Assembly: GCA_029532625.1 (NCBI GenBank) | Contig: JARFXM010000009.1 | Coordinates: forward strand, 3,224,001 to 3,288,000 | Origin: Lomentospora prolificans | Taxonomy: Eukaryota; Ascomycota; Sordariomycetes; Microascales; Microascaceae | Direction: 5' to 3' | Length of the DNA: 64,000 nt | Part shown: one piece after another, positions 34,417 to 45,131 of the stretch | Position numbering within the stretch: the stretch's first letter is position 1 | Layout of the letters: every line of letters begins with the position of its first letter | Program-made: the position numbers and the translations under genes | The notes under the pieces: model-generated | Database searches by the model: none | The model's input: only the letters and a program-made list of their open reading frames with translations | What the model was told of the DNA's origin: nothing

Positions 34417-35522
34417 GATGGGATTTCTTATAGATAATAGAGATCGGCCAGCTCAGTTATTAGAAAGGATTATCAGTATCAGAAAAGATTATCTCAAACG
34501 TCCTGCCATTTGTGGGGAACTCAGAAACAACAGAAACCCGGGGTGCAAGGTTCATACTAGGTAAGAGGGAGACTACGGCAAAGTAGGTAATATTCGATCT
34601 TTGGTGTGAAGAGTTTAAACTTTCAGTCAAGGGAAACAGGGCAGGGCTTACTAGCAAGCTCAGGAGCTCCTGCCCTTTCATATTTCGTCACTCCAATGGA
34701 GCATGGATAGTACCCGGAGACGAGTGTGAGCAATTTGACGCACGTGATAGGCGGCTGGCTTGGGGAAGGAATAATCGAAAGCCAGTGCCTTTCATCTCTG
34801 ACATATGAGTTGTAGACTGCACCCATCAACTGAAGATTCATCACGGGTTCCCGGTGTATTTGATAGGACGGACTCGTCAGGTGCCAGCGCCAGTGGTACG
34901 AGGCAGATAGATGAAGTCAAAGCTGGAAGCACCAACCTATAATTCTCTGACCAATCTCTTGGCAGGTCAGAGACATATCACAGCCATAATGTCCGGTTCA
35001 CTGCCTCTAACCAGTTTCAGATGCGACCTGCAGACGCGAGGAAGCTTCAATCTGGCTCTGTTTTGAGCCGCCTATGATGAGTTATTAGAGACCGCTTTTC
35101 TTTTGTATTAGAGGGGCGAAAACCGCGTGCGTTCTGCTAGAGGATCTATATCTACTCAATACGTACGAGGTAGGGAATGAAGCGAAGGCGAGCAGTAGAG
35201 GCCAAGTGTGCCCTCGATTGGGGTAAAAACGGCGAAACGCTTTGATAATGTTAGCCTTGAAAGCCGACAAAATAAGGCCTATATCTTTGTTTTTAGAGGA
35301 GGTTGTCTCATCTTGTCATAAATTTTTCTTTCCTTTTCCGAAGCTCTGGCATCACATTCTCCCCCCAACCAACACCCCCCCCCCCCCCCCTTTTTCTTCG
35401 CGGCTCATTTCAACATAGTGCAGCGCGAAGACTTTTAGGGGTATATTGTGTCACATACGTCGAATACGTCCAGGCGGCATGCGAGGCTGCCGCTGTATCC
35501 CTGGCAAACTGTCACTGTTAGA
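34417..35522. other. Intergenic, MLH2-type gene / PWI protein
   Basis: No gene seen. It holds the MLH2-type promoter and the 3' end of the PWI protein gene, and a C16 homopolymer at 35375-35390 followed by T5. Confidence 0.55.
35375..35390. repeat. Poly-C tract
   Basis: Sixteen C in a row followed at once by five T, about 135 bases past the stop of the PWI-domain gene, so probably in or near its 3' untranslated region on the G strand. Confidence 0.85.
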
Positions 35523-37067
35523 TCAAGAACCATCAGCGGACTTGTCCCGAGACAATTCCGACCTCAGAGAAGGACTTCGGTGTCGTGAACGGGAACGAGA
35601 CCGCGAGCTTGAAGGTGATCGCGACTTGCGGCTCTCGGCGGATCTGGAATAGCGAGTACGTTTGGCTGGGCTCCGGCTTCTGCTGTCGCCAGATGAGTAA
35701 GAGGAAGACCGGCTCCGGTCACGCCTTCCCCGCCCTCTAGTACGCGCGGGGCCACGTGAGGACCTTTCCGAAGACCTGCTGCGCGTATACCTGCCGCGAC
35801 GGTTGGGGGGATTAGAGCGGGAGGATGAAGAAGATGCCGTGGAGTAGCGTCTCCGTTTAGAGGGAGGCGAGTTGGTGTTATCGGAACGGGATGAGCACCT
35901 CGAAGGCGATCGGGATATAGTAGAGGAGCTGGTGGCCCGTCGCCTAGAATACCGCCGCCCTCTCTCTTCATCCAGATCGCGCTTTGAGTCACGACTGCGA
36001 GGAGATCGAAGCCGCTTTCTTTGATTGTCCCTCTCCCCTCTGCTCGTTGATCTCTCTCTAGAAACCCGACGTCTTTTCGGGCTGGAGGGACGATTACTAG
36101 ATCGGCGTGATGGCTGGGGAGATAGGCTTCGCGATGCGGAGCGTGATGGGTGACCGCTGGAGTCCGATCGGGACCGGGATCTCGAGGGGGACCGTCGGCG
36201 GCCGTCATACCGGCCTCGCCGACGACCGCGGGGAACGTAGCGATCCCCACCACCGAATGTGTCGCCAGAATCACGGTATCTGGGAGGCAGGGGTGATCGT
36301 GAGCGGTTACCACCACGATGGAAGCCCCCTCTCCGCCCACCATCCGAGTTGTGATCTCCCCTTCGGCCACCCCTCCAGCCATCACCCCGTCCACGGAATC
36401 GATCTCGTCTCTCGCGGTCGCGAGTGTTTGCTAATTCACGGTCTCGACGTTCCGTATCTTCGCGTCGCTGGCGCGCCTCCTCGGCGGCTCTATCAGCTTC
36501 GATCTATCGCGTTGCGTTAGTTGAGTTACGCTCGCAAGCGTAATGAATGCAACAGGCACGAGCGAACCTACCTTCTCTTGAATTAGTTCCTGCTTCTTGG
36601 CTTCAAGGAGCTCCTTGGGGACACCCTGGGGGCTCGACTGAGCACTGAGACAGAGTTTCCAAAGCTCTTTGCAGAATGTAGACGTGTCTTTGTCGAGAAA
36701 CCCCGTCAATTGGATTTGCAGCGACTTGATATCGGGCTATTGTAGTACATGGACGGGTCAGAAAGTGCACATGGTTTTCGGTAGGACGTTGTAGAAAGTA
36801 TTGCATACGTATCGGCTGCCCTCGATTAGATTGAAACAGAGCTCAATGACGACATCATCTTCATTGCCTAGGATTTCGGAGATTCTACCAGCAATCCATC
36901 TGAGGAAGACAGTTGTTAGCACGTGAGTCCCATCCTCAGTATTTTGTCTTTAGGACTGCTCACTTCTTCATCACTTGCAGATTCACCTTTTGCATATCAA
37001 CCTTTTGATTGAATTCCGAAGGGAATCTAGTGCTCTTCAGGAGCTTTGCATCGACGCCGGTCGCCAT
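35523..37067 (-). CDS. PWI-domain SR-related splicing factor (SRRM1-like)
   Basis: Nuclear pre-mRNA processing factor of the SRRM1/SRm160 type. Four exons on the minus strand: 37067-36964, 36899-36809, 36736-36572, 36503-35523, with introns of 64, 72 and 68 bp, giving 446 aa. The PWI domain covers about residues 10-115, with KKWIAGRISEILGNEDDVV at 35-53 (KW in place of the usual PW) and IQLTGFLDKDTSTFCKELW. The PWI fold binds nucleic acid. A charged helix rich in Glu/Arg follows (EADRAAEEARQRRED), then an Arg/Gly/Asp stretch, and then some 250 residues of dense RS/SR dipeptides typical of phosphorylated splicing factors, ending in KSADGS. I chose the ATG at 37067 because it precedes the DAKLLKSTRFPSEF motif found at the family's start. 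Divergent from the proteasome chaperone gene, 380 bp away. Confidence 0.88.
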
Positions 37068-37447
37068 GGTTGTAAGGGACGGATTTCCTTCCTGAAAATA
37101 ACGTCACTTCGACTAAGAGCTCAATAAGGAATCGATTGAGGATCCAGGCCAATGCAAGATTGGCAAAATGTTGGTTGGGCGCGTCTGTGTAAGAGAGTTG
37201 GATTCAAAAATCTGGCAAATCTACCCCAATTCAGCCGAGTATGATCCGAGTACTAGAAAGCATGGTGGGGTGATCAGAAGCCCCGGACCCAAGTCAAACC
37301 TGGCCATGGGCCTAGGTAGCCAGTGCTGTCGTAGCTACCCCTCCATCCCCTCCACAATTTAAACTTAGTGGATGGCACGAGAGCCTCGAGCGAAGCAACA
37401 TCTCGGGCTCGCACTTCGACTTCCTTCCAACTGCTCTACTCTAGATA
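37068..37447. promoter_or_regulatory. Divergent promoter, PWI splicing factor / NAS2
   Basis: A 380-bp spacer between two divergent start codons, with no gene of its own; it must contain both core promoters and leaders. No named binding site is evident. Confidence 0.55.
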
Positions 37448-38330
37448 ATGGGATGTCCCTTAAATATGGATAATCTTCACGCTCCAACTGTCCCGTCGGG
37501 CCCCACAAGCGCCCCAGTCCAGAATGGACAGTCCATCCAGCGGACTATGGCTGAGCTACAACAAAAGAAAGCGAATATAGAGGCGGAGCTAAGAGCCTTG
37601 AGCGGTGTCCTTGACTCGGTAAGAGGAGTTCTGAATTGGAATGCATGGGCGCTTTCACTAATCGTCTAGCACGGGGTCGACATGAACACGTCGCTCCTAA
37701 CCTCGGACGGTTATCCTCGAGCAGATATTGACGTGGCCCAAAGTTAGTTTTACCGCGCAAAATGAAATAAGTGAATCTCTAACATTGCGGGCCTTAGTTC
37801 GAACAACGAGGTCTAGGATAATCCATCTTCGAAATGACTACAAAGCGCTCATGGACACTATCGAACAACGGATTCATGAGCACTTCGCGAGCCTTCCTGA
37901 ACAGTCAGCCCAAGCACTCGAACGAGGTCTTCATGATGCCTCTTCTCAACCTGCCCTCCGAGATTATATCGCTCCTGCCCCACTGATGGAACCGTTCGCG
38001 AAGGTGAATACGGTCGTAGACAGAAGCCCTGCGGATGTTGCAGGACTCAAACCAGGTGACGAGATTCGGGTTTTCGGCTACGTCAACCAGTTGAACCACG
38101 ACGACTTAAAAAAGGTTGCGGAATGTGTCAGAGGGAATGAAGGGGTAAGCTCCCGCCTCATCGTCCCCAAATTTGTAAATGACACGCTAATTGTGATACA
38201 GCGGACGGTCCTAGTTAAGGTTTCGAGGAAGATAGATGGTGGAGGTCGAGAAGAGCTACAGCTTTCCTTAAAACCGACCAGTAGCTGGGGCGGCAGAGGG
38301 TTGCTTGGTTGTCATATAATTCCAATATAG
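37448..38330 (+). CDS. NAS2: 26S proteasome assembly chaperone Nas2/PSMD9 (PDZ)
   Basis: Chaperone that binds the ATPase Rpt5 during assembly of the proteasome base; cytosol and nucleus. Four exons: 37448-37618, 37670-37742, 37798-38144, 38202-38330 (239 aa), with introns of 51-57 bp. The N-terminal half is a coiled-coil (MAELQQKKANIEAELRALSG) followed by HGVDMNTSLLTSDGYPRADI and the IRTTRSRIIHLRNDYKAL motif characteristic of the family. A single PDZ domain covers about residues 128-215, including FAKVNTVVDRSPADVAGLKP and GDEIRVFG, continuing across the last splice to VLVKVSRK. The tail ends LLGCHIIPI. A second in-frame ATG six codons downstream (37466, MDNLHAPTV) is an equally plausible start. 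Confidence 0.9.
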
Positions 38331-39466
38331 TTCCCTACGCCGAGCTTCACCAAAGCTTGGGCGAGGTGGCTCCATCCTATCCTGTATTTCTAATGTAGAA
38401 CATGTAAAACTAGCATTCCTACAACACCAAAGCCCAATGCCGAATGAGTATACCCTTGTTAATACCAAGACTCTTTGTCAAATTGAAACGAGACGCAGTT
38501 ACGATCCCTGTTTAATAGTTGGCCCGAGACTGCTCAACTCAGGCAACTGATTCGTAAGCGGATTGGTGCACTGATCTCTTTCGAGTTGCAACCTTGAATT
38601 TCGCGGCCCATCTGCCCAGCCTAATGGCCTCTCCAAGTCGCACGCAACCTTCGTCGAGAGAATGTTGTGGTGAGGTCGACGAAGAATGCCAAAGGCTGCT
38701 GGCTAAGTATTTCAGAGCTAATCTAATGCTCACAAATTTCAGAGGAGCACAAATGCAAAAGTGTATTATCCCTGTTCGCCGATGCAAGCCAGGTATGTAG
38801 GTCGCTTGCAGGCAGATGCTGCACGAACCACCAATTGAGAAAAGAGCCAATTACAGGCCGAGAATTTCATGGTACCGATCAAGCTAAGGGTGCCTGGAGT
38901 ACCTAAGCCTAACTCTTACCTGGCGGTGACACACCCTGCTGTGTCGGCCCACCCGTTATCGAGAACCATCCATGCCGGAAATATCACGTGATGTGACGCC
39001 AGTGTCTTGAACGGGAACGATCGATGATAGGCTTTCCTATCACTGCTTGGTAACCCAGCCTCTCTTGCCTGGGCCGCTGTGCAGCCTGACATAATTTTTT
39101 TTTTTTTTTTTTTTTTTTCATTAAGGCCTACTGCTCCTGCCCCAAGCACATCCCACTTCCCTTGACTGGGTAGAAATCAACGTCAGAACCACCCATCGGT
39201 GAAATCGCCTTTCCCAATCCCGCCTAATCCACCTTCCAACCACCACCACCCACCGCGATTTATTTATTAACCATCTGTTCAGGTATTGTAGTCCTCTTCT
39301 TTCCCTCTTGACTCCATCGATATTTTCAGTCCCATTTTTCTTCTCTTTTCCCTTGCGAGCTCCGTAACGTCTGGTTGCCACTAACTAACGACGGCACCAT
39401 CAGATTCCCCGCGCTTGTTTACATCCCTCATCAAGGAAGTGTATCCCCACATCCAGAAGCGACACC
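38331..39466. other. Intergenic and leader upstream of the Ran gene
   Basis: It contains a T24 run (39095-39118) and pyrimidine-rich leader sequence for the Ran gene. A weak three-exon candidate for a 76-aa protein (38624-38991) is discussed in the findings and not called as a gene. Confidence 0.5.
39095..39118. repeat. Poly-T tract
   Basis: Twenty-four T in a row about 350 bases upstream of the Ran start codon. Confidence 0.85.
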
Positions 39467-40459
39467 ATGGCTCAAGAAACCCCTACCTTTAAGCTCGTCC
39501 TCGTTGGCGATGGCGGTACTGGCAAGGTAGGTTATTGATTGTAGTTACGATGATTTTCGCATATATTACATCTTTACCTCAACGATTCGAGGCGAGGTGT
39601 CGCTGCCGACCTACCCCGCTGCCTGATGAGGGGCATCTTTTCTAACCTGCAATTTTTTCCAGACCACCTTCGTCAAGCGTCACTTGACCGGTGAATTCGA
39701 GAAGAAGTACATGGCCACCCTTGGTGTCGAGGTCCACCCTCTTGGCTTTACCACCGTATGTAACGACCCCCGATTCATCTGCTCTGAGCGGCACACGCGC
39801 TAACTGTCTGCGCAGAACTACGGCCAGATCCAGTTCGACGTCTGGGATACCGCTGGTCAGGAGAAGTTTGGTGGCCTCCGTGATGGTTACTATATCAACG
39901 GCCAGTGCGGTATCATCATGTTCGATGTTACTTCGCGAATTACCTACAAGAACGTCCCCAACTGGCACCGTACGTGCACACCAGCCGTCTACACCCAACA
40001 GCCTATTACAGGCTGTGTATCGTGATTCGTACCTGAAACTAACTGAATAATAGGCGACCTGGTCCGCGTTTGCGAGAATATCCCCATCGTCCTCTGCGGT
40101 AATAAGGTCGACGTGAAGGAGCGCAAGGTTAAGGCCAAGACCATCACTTTCCACCGCAAGAAGAACCTTCAGTACTACGATATCTCGGCCAAGTCCAACT
40201 ACAACTTCGAGAAGCCTTTCCTCTGGCTTGCTCGCAAGCTCGTTGGAAACCCCTCTCTTGTATGCCCTCTCTTGCTTTTTAACTTCTCTTTAATTCATCC
40301 TCTTTTACTAACCACCTTTTCTAGGAATTCGTTGCCGCCCCCGCTCTTGCGCCTCCCACCGCACAGGTCGATGAGAAGCTCATGGCGCAGTACCAGGAGG
40401 AGATGAACCAGGCCGCGGCCATGCCTCTCCCTGGCGAGAACTCTGATGACGACTTGTAA
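39467..40459 (+). CDS. GSP1: Ran GTPase (GSP1)
   Basis: Small GTPase that drives nucleocytoplasmic transport and spindle assembly. Five exons: 39467-39526, 39663-39755, 39816-39969, 40054-40259, 40325-40459 (215 aa; the family norm is 214-220). Introns are 60-136 bp. The motifs are complete. The P-loop GDGGTGKT is split by intron 1 right after the Lys. Switch I is EKKYMATLGVEVHPL. DTAGQEKFGGLRDGYYI carries the catalytic Gln. NKVD gives base specificity, with YYDISAKSNYNFEKPFLWLA as G5 and after. The acidic C-terminal DEDDDL-type tail reads ENSDDDL. The protein lacks a prenylation Cys, as Ran should. Expected to be strongly and constitutively expressed; codon use is very C-biased, in line with that. 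Confidence 0.97.
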
Positions 40460-41409
40460 ATTAACCTGGGTAATAGCTACGAGCTGCCTGGGAAGCGAGG
40501 TCATGATCTTCTCGTGATGAACACCTGGCAGTTGGTAAAGGATGGGAGGAAGTGTGTTTTGAGGTACATAAAGTAGGACGGGTGTCGATTTCAGCACCAA
40601 GACGGCTGAGGAAAGAGCTTGGAGGGCTGAATTCAGGAAACCTGCGACTCGTTTGAACACTGAACTAGAAGCAGATTACGTTCGAAACGACCAGGAAATA
40701 GTGAACTAGACGCGCGCGAAACCAAAACACGTCGTTGTTAGAGCTCTCTTCGCCGCCCCCCTGTGGATCACCGTCCCTCAAATAGTATCCGTGAACTAGT
40801 TATGATAATTATTTGAGACCCAAGTCGAAGATACACGTCTGTCGCTTTCCGTGAAAATAGGCTTGTGGTACAACAGAAGCTGATGTGCGAATTCCGAGAG
40901 GTGAGCCGTTCCGAGGGCTTAGAATATGGGCCCCATGTTCGGAACATTCTGGCAATCCCGGTAGGAAGGCTCTCCGGCAGACACCCCCGAGAATGCCTGT
41001 TTGGGGCAGCAATTCCCTTTTGCACCCTCCGCCCCTAGCCTCGTGGGTGATCGATTTGGTACCTCACTTTTACCCGCCATCCCGGTAATAAAGCTACCCC
41101 ACTAAGGGTTGTTCCCAAGAGAGAAAGGTAGATTGGTCCACGGCAGCTAGAATAAATAAAGGGGACCAAGTCTCCCTCAGCAGTGAGTTCATCATGGTCA
41201 AGTTTTGCTCCAGACACTACACCTCGTCTAGGGTCCCAGAACAAGTGACCTTGGCGAAACGCCCGAGCATATCCCGCGAAGAGAGACCCAGGACCTCTCA
41301 CTAGAATGAACTCGCGCGATCTATTCTCGTAGACAAGACACCGTCCCTTCTCTCGAAGAGTCCGCGCATGAAACGAGCGCCATGAGGCCCTAGAATTACG
41401 ATTATAATC
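40460..41409. other. Intergenic, Ran / carboxypeptidase
   Basis: No gene seen on either strand; minus-strand frames near 41035-41439 overlap the carboxypeptidase start and have no family motif. Confidence 0.5.
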
Positions 41410-43505
41410 ATGCTGCGCCAAACCCTCTTCGCCCTGCAATTTCCATGGATAGTTGCCGGAAACCCCGTGGGCTGGCGACGAAATCTCTCACAAGAAACGA
41501 CTCTCTGGAGCGAAGGGGAGGGAACGTTTCAGAAGCGGAGTGAGGATACGTTAACCGAGCTTGTGGTCAACGATACTCTGCGGTTACGCTTCAAAGAACC
41601 AAATATATGTGAATTGACTCCAGGAGTACATTCATACTCGGGTTATGTCGACATCGACGAGGGCTTGCATCTATTCTTCTGGTTCTTTGAAGCTAGAACG
41701 GAGGCGAGGACGGCCCCGATTACTCTCTGGTTGAATGGAGGACCGGGATCGGACTCACTGATTGGTCTACTAAACGGTTGTAGTCCACAACTCTGAAAGA
41801 CGGTGGCGTGTAGATATGTTGCTGACCTTGATTGCTGGGGACAGGTATTGGTCCGTGTCGAGTTAACCCTGATCTCACGACGACCCCGAACTTGCAATCG
41901 TAAGGGTGCTCCTAGCTTGAGAAGGGAGAGACGAATCTCTCACAGCGGATACTAACTAGAGAAACAGATGGAACGGGAATTCAAACCTGTTATTCCTCTC
42001 TCAACCCTTTGGAGTTGGGTTTTCCTACGACTCTAGGCTCGACAACCGCACCTTCATTCCTTACACAAATGCCACATCCATAGACCAGACAGCAACGGCA
42101 GCGACCATCGCATGGCAAGCAGTCCAGACACTGCTACAGAAGCTTCCAGAGATGGGGTCTGATATACAGTCAAAGGAATTTCATTTATGGACGGAGAGGT
42201 GCGATTCAAGTTCTTCTTCTGGTATAGCTTTGCTGACGATTTCGAGAACAGTTACGGCGGACACTACGGCCCAGGTGAGTTTCCAACGGGAATTACCTCA
42301 TAGAGAGCTCTTATGGAACTAATGACTATAGCCTTTTACCGCTATTTTTACGAACAGAACGAGGCTATAAAGTCAGGAGAACTCTCTGGGCTTGAACTCG
42401 AGCTAAAAACCTTGGGAATAGGCAATGGAATTATCGATGCCGCAATACAGTTTCCGTTTGTAAGAGTCTTAGCTGGCCATGCTGGATTGTCTTTGCGATG
42501 TAGGCTTGAAACTAATACTGAATCTTTAGTATGCCGATTTTGCCGTTAACAATACCTACGGCATACAGACCTTGGATGAGAAATGGGTGGACTACATGAC
42601 GACGGCGTGTTACATGACCAATGGGTGCCTGGACCAACTATGGCGTTGCGGGCAATCCTACGGCGAGGATACGAATAGGTCTGATAGACATCGCGGCTGT
42701 GGCCGGTTTGATTTGGGGCTAACGGCACCGTTTCTAGCGATACTACGAGAGCGCTCTGTTCCCAGGCGGCCAGCATGTGCCGAGACAACGTCGAAGGCCC
42801 GTACTACTCCTATAGTCAGAGGAGTATGTACGATATACGGAAGGCCAGCAACCAGAGGCCGTATCCTGATTTCATGGTCAAATATCTGAACGCGCCAACC
42901 ACGCGGGAAGCGCTCGGCGTCGGCGTCGACTTCACATACGAAGATTCGAGTTACGACGTGTATCTGGCCTTTCAACACTCGGGAGATTATGCGTACCCTA
43001 GGTTCTTACAGGATCTGGAGTTCCTGCTGGACCGCGGTACCCGAATTCTGTAAGTAGCTGGGCGGAGTCCCGATGTTTTCGCTCCGTCTCTAACCAAGAC
43101 ACGTAGACTCGTTTATGGCGATGCAGACTACATTGGAAATTGGTAAGCTACTGCGGGATTCGCCCAGTCCGGGAGCACCGGTTAACGGATACTGCTAGGT
43201 TTGGTGGAGAAGCGATATCGCTAGCCTTGAACTATACCCAATCGACCTTCTTCCGAGCAACTCCTTACAAATCTCTGCTATCGGGTGAAGTTGAGAGCGG
43301 TAAAGTCAGAGAGTTTGGAAACCTTTCATTCGCAGTAGTACACGAATCAGGGCACCTTATTTCTGTGGACAAGCCTGGGGTGGCTCTAGACCTGTATAAC
43401 AGGGCCGTTTGGGGTCGAGATCTGGCTACCGGAGAGAAGACGTTGGATGAGATCATGCAAATCCCTCTAATACCTGACTTACCGAGCAATATTGGACACA
43501 AGTAA
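41410..43505 (+). CDS. Secreted S10 serine carboxypeptidase
   Basis: Carboxypeptidase of the S10 (CPY-like) family, 535 aa, probably secreted or vacuolar. Nine exons: 41410-41776, 41845-41899, 41968-42198, 42252-42274, 42332-42459, 42530-42678, 42738-43049, 43107-43142, 43199-43505; all introns are 53-70 bp and keep frame. A hydrophobic N-terminus (LFALQFPWIVAG) can serve as a signal peptide. Family motifs: LWLNGGPGSDSLIGL, then WNGNSNLLFLSQPFGVGFSY. The nucleophile is Ser218 in ESYGGHYGP. GDADYIGNW carries the catalytic Asp (427 or 429 region). His486 lies in VVHESGHLIS, which differs from the usual VYEAGHE. Several NxS/T sites fit glycosylation. The triad looks complete, so I expect it to be active. 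The tiny exons (23 and 36 bp) make it easy to misannotate. Confidence 0.88.
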
Positions 43506-43996
43506 AGGGGGAAAAGCTGAAGAGAACGACGAAATTAGAGACGGCTGGATTTGGGAAGATAAAAGGTGAAGATAATACAGGAGGAGATGGAGGGCCGGGC
43601 CGAGACGGGTGAAACTGGAAGCTCTGATGGAAGACTAAACAAATAACGGTATCGCATCCGCTCGTATAGATGTCTATACAAGCAATAGCATCAGACTACA
43701 AAACCCGCCCCAAACTTTGAGTTTAAGAATCAACGGACATTGGGGCATGGTGGGTAATCTGACGGCAAGAAAACTTGACCTTCAGATGAGCAGCTCCTAA
43801 TGTCACATGGATAGGACTCGGTCACGACGGTTTAACAGTGGCGCCAGGTAGACGCGCCATTCTGACCGGATGTGTAAGAAAGAAGCCAGCACAAACATGA
43901 TCGATACTTTTGTCCTTCGTGCTGCAGACTGGAGCATATTGATGGCTGGCGTGCAATGCACTCTCTCAAACACCAACCAACCCGTGCCGAAGGTAC

Positions 43997-44040
<44 letters not shown>

Positions 44041-45131
44041 GACTGGAATTAAGCGTATCGCTGCTGCGCTCAACTCGGATTCGGAATGCGTCGGGGCTGG
44101 AGTATAAGGGGAGAAGAATTAAAATGTGAAGCGAGTGGGAGAACCTTATGGGTCGCCGATCTCCTCCAGGGCCGAGAGCGCGACTTGGAACTAGACAGCT
44201 GTATGTCAATTTGACAGAGAGGCCATGACCGCGTTTGAGGCAAGGTCCAAAGAGGCGCGCAGAATAAAGTGCTGCAGTTGCACTGACGGTACCAAGTACA
44301 CGGCAAGCCAAGGGCAGTAATTAGTGATTACTTGTTTGACGTTGAGGCCGAGATGGGGCATGGGAAATTGGTTGACGAAGTATTGCAGACCGCGTCTTGG
44401 ATGGAACCGACGCTCAATTGAAGCGCGATATGCAATTGGGGAGGAAGCCGAATTGCATACCTTAGCATACCAATTATAACCATACGCTGCAGAAACCAAA
44501 TTTTCAATGAGAAGGACGATACTATTGAGATTTAAATGCCATATAGGCCATCACGCGAGATAGTGAGGGCCGAAATACCGTCGTTGCTCTCGCTCTTGTC
44601 GAAATGCAGCTGCCACAGAACCCGAGTCGTCACGAAGCCGCGATTGCTGTATCGGGGATTTTGCCGCTGAACGCTCGCGCAAGGTGACATTGGAGAAAAC
44701 CACGTGCAATATCACGTGAAGATGTTGATGTTAATTTCCTAATCGGGGGAAAGAGGGTCCCAAGCACGCGACGTGACTGGCTAGAGAGCAAAACGCGGAC
44801 GAGGGTGCCAATGTATTATTACGATGCTGCTTGATCGCGGACCCTTGCTCCATCCCACCACGCTCGCGGCACCGCGAGGCCCTTGTTTAAGAGCTTTCGC
44901 CCTCTTACCACTACCCTCTTAAACCCCCGGCTCCCATATTAGGTTTGCCAAATTTAATACATTGCTCCACGCTCAACTCAATCTCCAACTCCTCCTAGCG
45001 TGTTGGTCTTTTCTTTCCTTTGCGAGCACGACGCCTTCTCTCGTTTGCCATTTTGCTCTCTTTTCTGATGCAGTCCCTTCGTTCGTAATTCCAATTCCCT
45101 CAATCCCTCCCTCTACCACCCCTTCGCTGTC
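43506..45131. other. Intergenic upstream of the homeobox gene
   Basis: No gene recognised. It contains a T37 run (44001-44037) and, from about 44880 on, a pyrimidine-rich leader before the homeobox start. Confidence 0.5.
44001..44037. repeat. Poly-T tract (37 bases)
   Basis: Thirty-seven T in a row, the longest homopolymer in the window. Length in an assembly is prone to error. Confidence 0.85.

Noticed and set aside
41035..41439. 134-codon minus-strand frame
   Set aside because: Overlaps the carboxypeptidase start and promoter, and has no family motif.
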